DNA from: Hordeum vulgare subsp. vulgare
Lineage: Eukaryota; Streptophyta; Magnoliopsida; Poales; Poaceae
Assembly (NCBI RefSeq): GCF_904849725.1
Contig: NC_058519.1
Span: 539,904,316-539,968,315 of the forward strand
Length of the DNA: 64,000 bases
Direction of reading: 5' to 3'
In this document: piece after piece, positions 50,253-60,960 of the stretch
How positions within the stretch are numbered: the first letter of the stretch is position 1
Layout: the number at the start of each line of letters is the position of its first letter
Position numbers and translations under genes: made by a program
The notes under the pieces: generated by a model
Database searches by the model: none
What the model was told of the DNA's origin: nothing
The model's input: only the letters and a program-made list of their open reading frames with translations

Positions 50253-50270
50253 TCCCCGGCAACGGCGCCA
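50253..50270 (-). other. Primer-binding site, tRNA-Asp, exact
   Basis: The minus strand reads TGGCGCCGTTGCCGGGGA, exactly complementary to the 3' end of plant tRNA-Asp (CCA included). It lies 11 bases from the LTR end at 50282. Confidence 0.92.
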
Positions 50271-50281
50271 GAAATTCTTCT

Positions 50282-51078
50282 TGCTACTTCTCGAGCTTGC
50301 ATTGGTTTTTCCCTTGAAGAGGAAAGGGTGATGCAGCAAAGTAGCGATAAGTATTTCCCTCAGTTTGAGAACCAAGGTATCAATCCAGTAGGAGTATCAA
50401 GATCAGGCACCAATGTTCCTGCGCAAAAAACAAACAAACTTGCACCCAACGCGATAAAGGGGTTGTCAATCCCTTCACGATTATTTGCAAGGTGAGATCT
50501 GAAGGTGAAAAGTGCAACAAAGTAAATTGTAGATCTGAAAATATGATGTGAAGTAGACCGGGGGGCCATAGTGTTCACTAGAGGCTTCTCTCATGATAGC
50601 AAGTATTACGGTGGGTGAATGAATTACTGTCGAGCAATAGATAGAATCGCACAAAGTCATGATGATATCTAAGGCAATGATCATACATATAGGAATCACG
50701 TCCGAGACAAATAGACCGATACTTTCTGCATCTACTACTATTACTCCACACATCGACCGCTATCCAGCATGCATCTAGTGTATTGAGTTCATAACAAACA
50801 GAGTAACGCCTTAAGCAAGATGACATGATGTAGATGGATAGATTCATGCAATATGATATAGACCCCATCTTTTTACCCTTGATGGCAACAACACGATGTG
50901 TGCCTCGCTACCCCTTCTATCACTAGGTGAGGACACCGCACGGTATGAACCCAAAACCAAGCAATTCTCCCATTGCAAGAATTATAGATCAAGTTGGCCA
51001 AACAAAACCCACAACTCGAAGAGAATTACAAGGATACGAAATCATGCATATAAGAGATCAGAGGAGACTCAAATAATA
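50282..51078 (-). repeat. 5' LTR of the minus-strand non-autonomous element, first piece
   Basis: This aligns almost base for base with 44962-45755. It stops at TAATA (51074-51078), the left target duplication of the inserted Tekay-like element. Confidence 0.92.
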
Positions 51079-51520
51079 TGTCGGGACCCCGATCCTAAGT
51101 CATAGGAATCTAGCCTGTAACACATCGCATCTCTTTGCGGTCTCACGCACGGTTAACTCCACGGCTGCAGCCTTACCTTAGCCGGGACCGTTTGCGTCTT
51201 TTGACTCACGTATGCAATAGTGTTGCTAGCATTCCAATGTCAAAGAACCCGGATCGACAAGTCTAGTCACAAACCAAAGTGGCAGTACCACACAAGGACA
51301 GGCATACATGACCCAACAAAGCAGGTGTCGGTCACCAGCGAGTGTAGACGAGTCGTAGCAAGCTACAAGGACTCCATTACATCGCGTGACATTTCCCCAA
51401 AGGGGGACAGACACAACAGCTAAGAAGGACACATGCCGGTCAACCAATGTGTCCGGAGCAGTAGCGAACTACCAAGGCTCGTTGGATCACAAAGGGGCAT
51501 TTCCTTGTAAGGAGTGCGAA
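51079..51520 (-). repeat. Truncated 3' LTR of the Tekay-like element (terminal 442 bp)
   Basis: It matches 53368-53808 with few differences. The match ends abruptly after aaggagtgc, where gag codons begin on the minus strand. Confidence 0.9.
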
Positions 51521-51812
51521 TCTTGCGTGAGATGCTGCACAGCCAGTCATCAGCGTCGAGGGGATCGACGGAATGATGAAACTTTGGAGGATTCAGCTTC
51601 ACAAAGTCATTGAGGGACACTGCAACATTCCTAGGCTGTCGAGCCGTATTCTTCTCAATACGCTCTAACAGTCGGTTGGTCTCCCTTTTGTTCCTCTCTG
51701 CCTCAAGCATCACTTCCGCCAGAGAAGGCGGGTGAGGCAGGTCTTCCTACGACGCTTGACTACCCTCGCCTTGCTCATGAGCAGGGGCACGGTTCAACCT
51801 GGTGAACACCAT
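51521..51812 (-). pseudogene. Gag N-terminus of the Tekay-like element, truncated, with a nonsense codon
   Basis: The minus strand from 51812 reads MVFTRLNRAPAHEQGEGSQA, then Ser and a TAG at 51747-51749. It continues in frame as EDLPHPPSLAEVMLEAERNK and a gag core with LNDFVKLNPPKFHHSVDPLD. The LNPPKF...PLDADDW signature is typical of chromovirus Gag. The reading is fused at about 51520 to the 3' LTR by deletion. Confidence 0.82.
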
Positions 51813-52155
51813 CCTGACAAACAAACTCACAGCTTAGACCAATATCATATCAATACTAGCTATGGATTAAGAATGTACTGAACACACGGAATGCGGAAAT
51901 GAATATCCGAACAGCATGGTAACAAGCAACTGCTATATATACACCATGGTTCATACACACCCTTACATAGTTCAGTACAACCTTAACCGAAGAGCAAACT
52001 ACTGAAATTATGAAACTACTCATCAGAGGCTTACAAGCTTCTTATACATTATTTATCTAGGCCTCCGGAATTCATTTCACATTACAGGCATACTTCACAA
52101 GTCACGCAGGACTGTGAACGTACGGCTACTACCATACTATCCTTCCGCTCACAGC

Positions 52156-52929
52156 TCAGGAATCCGCATAGAACATCTCATAGAGATTACCTCCATGACC
52201 TAGAAGCTCAACCTGCGGATCAGGAAACACTCTAGCCTAAGATCCCTGGGATCCATAAGGACACGGATGTGGCCTTGGTCCCCTGACTGGTGGTAATAGG
52301 GGTCCCCGAAGAGGCGTGACTCCTCCTATAGCTGGCTAGTCAACGTGGGCCGGAAGATGAGTCCTGACAGGGTTCAGCATCTCCATATCTCCATACCCCG
52401 TCTGGATTACCGGTGCCAACTGCATCAAAGCCGTCCACAGACGGGCACGGGTAGCATAAAGCTCCATGCGGAGAGCACGAGCATCCGTGTCTCTGTTCTC
52501 TAGCATCTCAACAGTGGACTACAATAGTGGATCCTCCATAGAAGAATGAAAATAGACTCCACTGAGGTATCCCTCTTCACCCGTCTGAGAGGCCGGAACA
52601 TAGCAGAACTCTGAATTCTGCAGCAGTGCATGTCTCGCTCTCATAATGGTCAGCATTGAATAGGCAGCATCTTGTACTGCCATGTCAACAGTGACTCCCA
52701 ACCCATAGGACCAATGGATTGGCTCCTCAGCTCCAGGGTAGTCTGGAAATACCCTAACAGTGCAGATGTACTGGCTCTGATTGAAGTCTCGGTACTGTTC
52801 CTCCACTGTGTACTCGGGGTACCAGCGGTAACCGCACACCGACATCACCCTGATCAGCATGGCCGTATGACCCGGCACATCAATGCTCCTGGTCAGACGT
52901 ACCACCTGACGAGAAGGACGGCCAAGCAT
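52156..52929 (-). pseudogene. Leader ORF of unknown function upstream of gag, with in-frame stops
   Basis: Starting at the ATG at 52929 (MLGRPSRQVVRLTRSIDVPG), a single frame runs 257 codons to a TGA at 52156-52158. It is broken only by in-frame stops, which by my reading are all TAG, the first at about 52519. No frameshift is needed. Central residues (CTVRVFPDYPGAEEPIHWSY, then GLGVTVDMAVQDAAYSMLT) have a strand-strand-helix look that could be a double-stranded-RNA-binding-like fold; this is a guess from pattern only. The ATG is preceded exactly by a splice-acceptor-like TTTACAG, and a consensus GTAAGT donor lies at 53087-53082, suggesting an intron of 158 bp (52930-53087). The ORF lies between the primer site and gag on the same strand. 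Confidence 0.6.
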
Positions 52930-53350
52930 CTGTAAATAGAGAGTAATGCAAAAAGCATTAGAGCTCCGAATGCAAAATTGGGGAGCATAACGGTTGTAAA
53001 TGCTCAAAAACAAATTTTGAGACAACCCAAAATGGAATAGCTTAACCACTCAACTATCAAGTTCAACTCTCTGATCATCAAACTTACTTCCTTTTTCTTA
53101 GGAAAGAAAGAAACCCAATATCTCTTGACCCGTAGTCCTATAATCTACCGATCAAAAACACGAGCCTAGAAGAAGATGAGTAGCCTAGTCCTTAATTCCC
53201 GCAGAAAAGACGAGGATGACCAGAATAGAATAACTCGAGAAGAGAACAAGAGTCTTACGTTCCCTTCCACAAACAATTCCCTTATATATAACTAGAGCAA
53301 TTCTAGACTCAACTTCGACCAGTTTGGCTTAGTAATCCTACAGTCAGTCA

Positions 53351-53363
53351 GGCTCTGATACTA
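53351..53363 (-). other. Primer-binding site, tRNA-iMet-like
   Basis: The minus strand reads TAGTATCAGAGCC, one mismatch from TGGTATCAGAGCC, a few bases after the LTR end. Initiator-Met priming is usual for Tekay and other chromoviruses. Confidence 0.7.
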
Positions 53364-53367
53364 ACGC

Positions 53368-56300
53368 TGTCGGGACCCCGATCCTAAGTCATAGGAATCC
53401 AGCCTGTAACACATCGCATCTCTTTGGGGTCTCATGCACGGTTAACTCCACGGCTGCAGCCTTACCTTAGCCGGGACCATTTGCGTCTTTTGACTCACGT
53501 ATGCAATAGTGTCGCTAGCATTCCAATGTCAAAGAACCCGGATCGACAAGTCTAGTCACAAACCAAAGTGGCAGTACCGCACAAGGACAGACATACATGA
53601 CCCAACAAAGCAGGTGTCGGTCACCAGCGAGTGTAGACGAGTCGTAGCAAGCTACAAGGACTCCATTACATCGCGTGACATTTCCCCAAAGGGGGACAGA
53701 CACAGCAGCTAAGAAGGACACATGCCGGTCAACCAATGTGTCCGGAGCAGTAGCGAACTACCAAGGCTTGTTGGATCACAAAGGGGCATTTCCTTGTAAG
53801 GAGTGCTACTAAAGTTCACGACCAGGTAATCGAACCCCATACATACAAGTACGACACACGTACGCATGGCATACCGATATGTATAGATACATCAATGGCA
53901 TCACAACATAACCATAAACATACAAACTTTATTTAAGAGGCTCGGAAGAGCCACACACATAATGTTACACATTAAGGGTCTCACGACCCATAAAAGCAGT
54001 CATTCAGTTACAAGCCAGCGGAAGAGTTTAAACTGTCTGAGTACAGACAGGGAAACTAGAAGGCACATGGCCTGACTATACTACAGATCCAACGTAGGGC
54101 CAGATCGTAGCTGGGACACCAGCTACTCGTCGTCGTCGATGTCTACGAAGAACCCTCCATTAGGGTCATTAGCAACCTCTACAACATTTATTAAGCAAAC
54201 ATGAGTACGAAGGTACTCAGCAAGACTTCAGGATAACTAACTACTCATGCAAGGTATCAAAAGAGTATTCTGGGGTTTCATGCGGAAAGCCAGCATCTGA
54301 CTCGTGGCTAAACAACTTGCATTTTTAAATAATTTTGACAACTTGATTTCTCGCACACGAGTCCACTAACACCACAACAATACACAATCGTGGAATCATT
54401 TCGTCTCCATACGGAATTGCCGTCCACGACACTCACGCTTATCTTCACAATTTTGTGAGTAGCCATTGAAGTTATCTATGAACAACATATGCACCTCGGC
54501 AACCTTCAAGCGGAAGCCCAGCGAGGGAGTCGGCCACGACCGTTAACCACACTAGTACCTAGTCCAGGTTTATCGCCTATCTGAGAGTAACCCGTACGGA
54601 AGTCCGGCCGAGGTTTCCGCCACGACCTCAAACGATGTGCGCAGGGTTCCCAAGCCCACCATCCGGGTGCCACTTGGTACACCGTGCCACTGCCTACCGC
54701 ATCACGGCCCACCTCTCAGGTCAGCACCATGCACGGCCTCCAGCATTACTATAAACACCAGAAACTACTTGCAACTCCTGGACCGAGTACTAAGCGATTA
54801 ATAGGCCGAGCGGGGTCATATTTCAGGCCCCAGCATGTGGTAGTATCTAGTCTTGGATTACATACACGAAACTCAGTTCCTAAGGACGGTTCCAATGAAA
54901 CAACCCGTCATGTACTCCTACACAGCCTTTCACCGGTACCTTTACCAAATCAGGTTCAACACACCATCTTTGCCTACCGAACACATTCTCACAATTCTGT
55001 TCATCTCCCAGATGACAGACCATACACAACTCTAAGCATAGCATGCATAGCAGGATAAGGCACAACATAGCTCAAGCAACTACCAGGTATGCTAGGTTGC
55101 AAGGTTCGGCTATTTACTGTGACAAGGTTAGGTCATGCAAAGGAAGTGGGTTCAACTAACGTGGTAAAAGCATTTAAAGCATTTGATCCTAATGCAATAA
55201 ATAAGTGCAGGAGCAAGAACATGGGATTTATCGGGATGATCAAAAGGGTTGCTTGCCTTGTTGCTCAGAGGAGGGACAATATCCGTCAAACGGATATTCG
55301 GTGGAATCCGGGGGTGCGGAGCCTACCGAGATGAAGGGCAACAATCAATAACAATCATATGCAAACAAGATGATGCATGAGCATGGCATGAGAATGCAAG
55401 GTGATATGCTATTATAATCAACATGTATTAGGTTTGAAGTTGATTTGAATTGAATTCAAATATCAATTCAAACGAGGTATTCTCGGATACCGATTTAATT
55501 GATTTGACCTGATGCTCAGATCAACTTGATGTTAGCATGCATGAGATGTCATGTTAGGGTACTGGTTTGTTATTAAAACAATGTTTCATCATGTCATTCA
55601 TAATGAAATTTGAATATTTTCCAAATTCCATTTATAAAGTATTTATAAGAGTTGACATATTCATTAATCTACATGTTTGGGTTCTGTAACTTTTTCAAAC
55701 ATGAATGAAAATAGCATATTTAGATTCCTTGATTTTTTCTGATACTTCTTCATATAAATTATTTTCATTGGAGTTACAGATTAATTTCTATGAATTTTTG
55801 AAGTTTTAAACATTTCTGGAATTATTTTTATACTGGAAAATACTTTTACTGCATCAGCAGGTCAATCTCGCCGTTGAAAGTCAAACCTGACCAGTGGGAC
55901 CCACTGGTCAGTCTCTCTGGTGAAATTTAGATTAGGATTAATCTTATTTAGTTAATTAAACTCACTGGACCCACATGTCAGTGTCTTATTTATTAATCTT
56001 ATTTATTTTTATTATCTCTAAACTATCCAGAGGCTGGCCCCACCCGTCAGTGGCTCAGGCCAGCCGAGATCCACCGGCGGCGAGGTCGTGCTCGCCGGCG
56101 GGGAGCCTACGACGACCACCAGAACGGCGGAGGGGCTCGGAAACGGCGCACAGGGGGCCAAACGCTGCGCGGAGAGCACCAGAAGAACGTCACTTCTCCC
56201 GCGGCTCCATTTCTGCACTCAGATGGGGCTGAACTGGCCGGAGATGACGCCGGCGACGAGCTTGGCGGCGGCCAAGGTTCGGGCGTCATCGGGGTCTTTG

Positions 56301-57449
56301 ATACAGAGGGAACTACGCACGGTTCTTAGCTCCTAAAACATCTACACGATGGCCTGAAGCTGCTAGTGCCCTCGGAAGGACGAGCCGATCACCGGAGGGT
56401 TACCGGCGACGAGCTGCAGCGGCGGATCTTGTCGGGCTCCGGTGGAACTAGGCCTAGAGGAGGGGATCGACGGGGAGATCTTAGGGGAAATGACCGCATG
56501 CTCACGGGGAGTGCAGAGCAGAGCTTAGACGGCTCGGGGAAGGGCTGAGGGCGACGAATCGAGCATAGCTCGCCGACGGCCGAAGGTTGAAGACGACGGT
56601 GCCGTGGGCGTTGCAGGGCTCGGGGAAGCTTCGGCTTCTGCAGGGAGGACCAGACCGACGAGGCGGAGCTAACGGCGCACTCAGAGAGGGGATCCTATGG
56701 CTAGGGGCACGGGCAGCTCGAGCTTTGCTCGGGCTCCAATGGCGGCAGAAGGAAGGAGGAGAGATCCGAGAGGAGGGGGGGATCTGGCGCTGGGAATGGA
56801 TAGGGTCGGCCACGGGGAGCTTATCCCCGTGCTTGCCAGCGCGAAACGGCGGCCAGGCAGCCAGGGAGCTGCGTGGAGGCACGCGGCGACGCGGCGGCCA
56901 CCTCCTGCTCCTAGTGGCGAGGAGGGAGACGACAGGAGGAGATGGGCTGGGCCGGCTAGGCGACAGGTAGGGTTTTCCATTTTTTTTTCTGTTCTGTTTC
57001 TGTTTTAAATACTAAAATTGATTTACTAATTATTTCAGCTCCCAAATAAAATGTAAAGGCTATGTTAAGCACCCTAGAATATTTGTTGGAATATTTCCAA
57101 CCATTTCCAGAGTTTTCAACATTTTTGAAAATTTAAAGTTTCTGATTTCAAATTTAAAACTTGAAACCAGTAGCTTTTGCATTAATTTAAAATACTTAAG
57201 GTGTCAAGAAAATGGTATTCTTCATTGCTCATTTACTTTCATGATTTATCAGAAAGTTTGAACTTTTCTTGAGGCCATTTTGGGTTCATTGATTTTAATT
57301 AGTTTTGAGATTTCCTTTATTTGAAGAAGTGGCTAGGGTTTGAGTTTTTCCATCACCTCTTTCTTTGTTTTTGTTGAATATTTCTTAGATGCAATGCAAA
57401 GAAGACATGAGCACAAGACTAACTAGCTTAAGGTGTCAGGGATGTGACA
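53368..57449 (-). repeat. 5' LTR of the Tekay-like element, 4.08 kb
   Basis: It is bounded on the minus strand by TGTCACATCCC at 57449 and ...GGGTCCCGACA at 53368. It includes a GC-rich block at about 56040-57000, like the LTR at 1-1666. ORFs within it (for example 54684-55058, 56502-57008) are compositional. The LTR is unusually long, longer than the deleted element's internal region. Confidence 0.85.
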
Positions 57450-57629
57450 TAATATTCATAGATAATCTGATCATAAATCAACAATTCATCGGATCTCGAC
57501 AAACACACCGCAAAATAAAGTTACATCGGATAGATCTCCATGAAGATCATGGAGAACTTTGTATTGAAGATCCAAGAGAGAGAAGAAGCCATCTAGCTAT
57601 TAGCTGTGGACCCGAAGGTTTGTGGTGAA
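57450..57629 (-). repeat. 5' LTR of the minus-strand non-autonomous element, second piece
   Basis: This continues the LTR alignment with 45752-45931 directly after the TAATA duplication. It ends at GTGAA (57625-57629), where the next LTR begins. About 545 bp of this LTR remain to be found beyond the window. Confidence 0.9.
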
Positions 57630-59324
57630 TGATACATCTCCAACGTATCTATAATTTTTGATGGTTTCATGTTGTTATCTTGTCAAACTTTGGATGTTTT
57701 ATATGCCTTTTATATCTTTTTTGGGACTAACCTATTAATTCAGTGCCAAGTGCGAGTTCCTGTTCTTTCTGCGTTTTTGACCCTTTTTCAGGCGGAGTCC
57801 AAACGGAATAATTCTTTCGTGATGATTTTTTATGGAAAATATCAAAAATATCAGAAGAAAAAGATACCGGAGAGGGGTCCCGAGGAAGCCACAAGCCGTG
57901 TCGGCGCCCCCCCAGGCTGCACCAACCAAGCTTGTGGGCCCCTTAGGGGCCCACTTGACGCAACTCCACCGCCATCTGGTCCTATAAATCCAGAAACCTC
58001 CAGAAAGAAACCTAGATCGGGAGTTCCGCCGCCGCAAGCCTCTATAGCCACCAAAAACCAATCTGGAGCCCGTTCCGGCACCGTGTCGGAGGGGGAATCC
58101 ATCTCGGGTGGCCATCTTCATCATCCCGGCAATCTCCTTGACGAGGAGGGAGTAGTTCTCCCTCGGGGCTGAGGGTATGTACCAATAGCTATGTGTTTGA
58201 TCTCTCTCTCTCTCTCTCGTGTTCTTGAGATGTCTTGATCTCGATGTACCGTGGGCTTTGCTACTATTGTTGGATCTTATGATGTTCTTCCCCCTCTCCC
58301 TTCTTGTAATGAATTGAGTTTCCCCTTTGGAGTTATCTTATCGGATTGAGTCTTTGAGAACACTTGATGTATGTCTTGCACATGTCTATCTGCGGTGATC
58401 AACTTGCGGGTTTGTGACATTTGGAACCTATGCATATGGGTTAGCACACGTTTGATTCATGTGAGTACTCGATGTATGTTTTGGTGATCAACTTGTGGGT
58501 TCGTGACATTGGGAACCTATGCATAGGCGTTGGCACACGTTTTGACTCTCTGGTAGAAACTTTGGGGCACTCTTTGAACTTCTATGTGTTGGTTGAATAG
58601 ATGATTATGAGATTGTGTGATGCATATTGTATAATCATGCCCACGGATACTTGAGGTGACAATGGAGTATCTAGGTGACATTAGGGTCTTGGTTGATATG
58701 TATCTTAAGGTGTTATTCTAGTACGAACTCTATGATGGATCGAACGGAAAGAATAGCTTCGTGTTATTTTACTACGAACTCTTGAATAGATCGATCAGAA
58801 AGAATAACTTTGTGGTGGTTTCGTACCCGACAATAATCTCTTCGTTTGTTCTCCGCTATTAGTGACTTTGGAGTGACTCTTTGTTGCATGTTGAGGGCTA
58901 GTTATACGATCCAATTATGTTATTATTGTTGAGAGAACTTCACTTGTGAAAGTATGAACCCTAGGCCTTGTTTCCACGCATTGCAATACCGTTCGTGCTC
59001 ACTTTTGTTACTAGTTACCTTGCTGTTTTTATAATTTCAGATTACAAAAACCTATATCTACCATCCATATTGCACTTGCTTCACCATCTCTTTGCCGAAC
59101 TAGTGCACCTATACAACTTACCATTGTATTGGGTGTGTTGGCGACACAAGAGACTCTTTGTTATTTGGTTGCAGGGTTGCTTGAGAGAGACCATCTTCAT
59201 CCTACGCCTCCCACGGATTGATAAACCTTAGGTCACCCACTTGAGGGAAAATTGCTACTGTCCTACAAACCTCTGTGCTTGGAGGCCCAACAACGTCTAC
59301 AAGGAGAAGGTTGCGTAGTAGACA
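57630..59324 (+). repeat. 5' LTR of the plus-strand non-autonomous element
   Basis: It starts TGATACATCTCCAACGTATC and ends ...GCGTAGTAGACA, about 1.7 kb. A CT microsatellite lies near 58200. ORFs within it (57669-58172 and its complements) are not genes. Confidence 0.88.
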
Positions 59325-59337
59325 TCAAGCTCTTTTC

Positions 59338-59355
59338 TGGCGCCGTTGCCGGGGA
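59338..59355 (+). other. Primer-binding site, tRNA-Asp, exact
   Basis: TGGCGCCGTTGCCGGGGA is an exact complement of the plant tRNA-Asp 3' end, 13 bases after the LTR. Confidence 0.93.
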
Positions 59356-59385
59356 GGTTAGCGCTTGAAGGTATATCTTTAGATC

Positions 59386-60255
59386 TTGCAATCGAATCTT
59401 TTTGTTCCTTGTTCTTTCGCTATAAAACTACAAAAAATGGAATTGAGGATGCCTCATATGCTCCATCTTTTCAATGTCTTTCGTGAGCATGATGGGAAGG
59501 AAAATTGTGCTCAAGTGCTGAAAGAAGAATTACATAGAATGCTTGGCATAGAATATGTGAATGATGAGCATGATTGCAATGTCGTTAGCATGAATTCTAT
59601 GAATACCCATGATGCTAATGATATGCAAAGCCACAAGCTTGGGGATGCTATATTTGATGAAGATGATCTTTTTAGTTCTTCCACTTTGAATGATCAAAAT
59701 CATTTTGATGAAAGCATGCCCCCTATCTATGATGATTATTGTGAGGATACTTATGCTTTAAAGAAGAGGGATGATAAAACTTGTCATACTCTCGAGAACC
59801 CCTTTTCTAAACCTTGCTTTTTCATTGTGGACACAATTTGTAGTGCTCAAGTCTTTTACGATACTCCCACTACTATTCTTGAGAATAGATTTCCTTATGT
59901 GGAGAGTAGTAAAATTTCTATGCTTGCAGATCATGAAAAGAATGCTTTAGGTGCCGGTTATATTGTTGAATTCATTCATGATGCTACTGAAAATTACTAT
60001 GATAGAGGATCATATGCTTCTACTTATTGCAATAGTATCAAGCTTCCTCTCCATATGTTGAATTCTTTGAAGCTATGCTTGTTTTGCCTTCCTGTGCTAG
60101 TTGATTCTTGCTCCAATAAATTGTTTGATCACAAAATCCCTATGCATAGGAAGATGGTTAGACTTAAATGTGCTAGCCATATGCTCCATGATGCTCTCGT
60201 TGTATTTCAATCCTTACCTTCTATGCGAGCATCATTGAAATCAATGCCTAGCTAA
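59386..60255 (+). CDS. Conserved ORF of unknown function of a non-autonomous Athila-group element
   Basis: The 289-codon ORF begins 30 bases after the primer-binding site, the place normally taken by gag. The next Met, at 59437 (MELRMPHMLHLF), is an equally plausible start. The protein has no zinc knuckle, protease or polymerase motif that I recognise. Landmarks are NDEHDCNVVSMNSM, NDMQSHKLGDAIFDEDD, an acidic Asp/Glu/Tyr-rich middle (MPPIYDDYCEDTYA), a Cys-containing patch near FFIVDTICSAQ, GYIVEFIHDATENYYDRG, and a hydrophobic C-terminal stretch LKLCLFCLPVLV that might be membrane-associating. Decayed homologues lie at 5940-6743 and 49641-50045. After the stop comes gcgcttgttgggaggcaacc, also kept in the other copies. 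It may be the remains of the accessory (env-like) ORF of Athila elements; that is inference. Whether it is translated is unknown. Confidence 0.7.
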   Translation: MQSNLFVPCSFAIKLQKMELRMPHMLHLFNVFREHDGKENCAQVLKEELHRMLGIEYVNDEHDCNVVSMNSMNTHDANDMQSHKLGDAIFDEDDLFSSSTLNDQNHFDESMPPIYDDYCEDTYALKKRDDKTCHTLENPFSKPCFFIVDTICSAQVFYDTPTTILENRFPYVESSKISMLADHEKNALGAGYIVEFIHDATENYYDRGSYASTYCNSIKLPLHMLNSLKLCLFCLPVLVDSCSNKLFDHKIPMHRKMVRLKCASHMLHDALVVFQSLPSMRASLKSMPS

Positions 60256-60891
60256 GGGCGTTAAACGATAGCGCTTGTTGGGAGGCAACCCAATGAATAA
60301 ATTTTTCTTTGCTTTTTTGGTTCCTGTTTTGTTTTCTCCACACCATCATAATTCTGTTATTATTGTGTATTTTGTGTTTCTTTTTGTGTTTGTGCCAAGC
60401 AAAACCGTTATGATTAGTCTTGGCGATGATTGTTTGATCATGCTAGAAAAAGACAGAAACTTTCTGCTCACGAAAAGAATTTTCGTTTTTATTCTGTAAG
60501 AGATTTTGAGTTGATTCTTTTTTCTGCTGACTTCTATGCAATTTCTTCAGACTATCGTAATTTTTCAGATTTTGTGAAGTGCCAGAAGTACACGAAGTAT
60601 ACAGATTGCTACAGACTGGTCTGCTGTTAATAGATTCTGTTTTTGTTGAGTTGGTTGCTTATTTTGATGAAACTATGGATAGTATCGGAGGGTACTAGAT
60701 GGAAAAGTGAAAATACAGCAACCCAACACCAACATAAGTAGAATTTAAGTTTGCTACAGTACCTAAGGAAGTGGTGATTTGCTTTCTTATACTAATGATA
60801 TCACGAGTTTCTGTTCAAGTTTTGTGTTGTGAAGTTTTCAAGTTCCGGGTGAAGTTCTTATGGACAAAGAGATAAAGAGTGGCAAGAGCTC

Positions 60892-60960
60892 AAGCTTGGG
60901 GATGCCCAAGGCACCCCAAGTTGATTCAAGGATGCCGAAAAAGCCTAAGCTTGGGGATGC
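60892..60960 (+). repeat. Two internal copies of AAGCTTGGGGATGC
   Basis: The 14-mer occurs at 60892-60905 and 60947-60960, also at 59635-59648 inside the ORF and at 62926-62939 beside the 3' LTR. The second copy here overlaps the 5' arm of the hairpin. Confidence 0.9.

Larger units (their letters stand above)
51079..57449 (-). mobile_element. Tekay/Del-like gypsy element with a large internal deletion
   Basis: On the minus strand it starts TGTCACATCCCTGACACC at 57449 and ends ...GGGGTCCCGACA at 51079, with TAATA on both sides (51074-51078 and 57450-57454). It has a full 5' LTR (53368-57449, 4082 bp), a tRNA-iMet-like primer site (53351-53363), a leader ORF, the start of gag, and then only the last 440 or so bases of the 3' LTR. 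The rest of gag, all of pol and most of the 3' LTR are deleted. The lineage is inferred from LTR style, primer type and Gag. Confidence 0.88.
44962..57629 (-). mobile_element. Non-autonomous Athila-group element on the minus strand, with two insertions in its 5' LTR
   Basis: The layout is a 3' LTR (44962-46475), internal region (46476-50281), primer site (50253-50270) and a 5' LTR present in two pieces (50282-51078 and 57450-57629). The 5' LTR is split by a Tekay-like element and then cut at 57630 by a plus-strand element. Internal sequence has no pol. It carries a decayed copy of the conserved unknown ORF, the conserved hairpin and four copies of the 14-mer AAGCTTGGGGATGC or a one-base variant. 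Confidence 0.88.

Noticed and set aside
53041..53049. Upstream Met at 53049 as start of the leader ORF
   Set aside because: The 40 residues it would add lie in the interval bounded by a GTAAGT donor and a TTTACAG acceptor. The ATG at 52929 fits better as the start of the coding exon.
56018..57008. ORFs of 99-127 codons in a GC-rich segment
   Set aside because: Part of the 4.08-kb LTR of the Tekay-like element. Arg/Gly/Pro-rich in all frames and no recognisable domain.
57669..58172. 167-codon plus-strand ORF and minus-strand partners, repeated at 62979-63448
   Set aside because: Both lie at the same place in the two LTRs of one element and carry no domain. They are LTR sequence, not genes.
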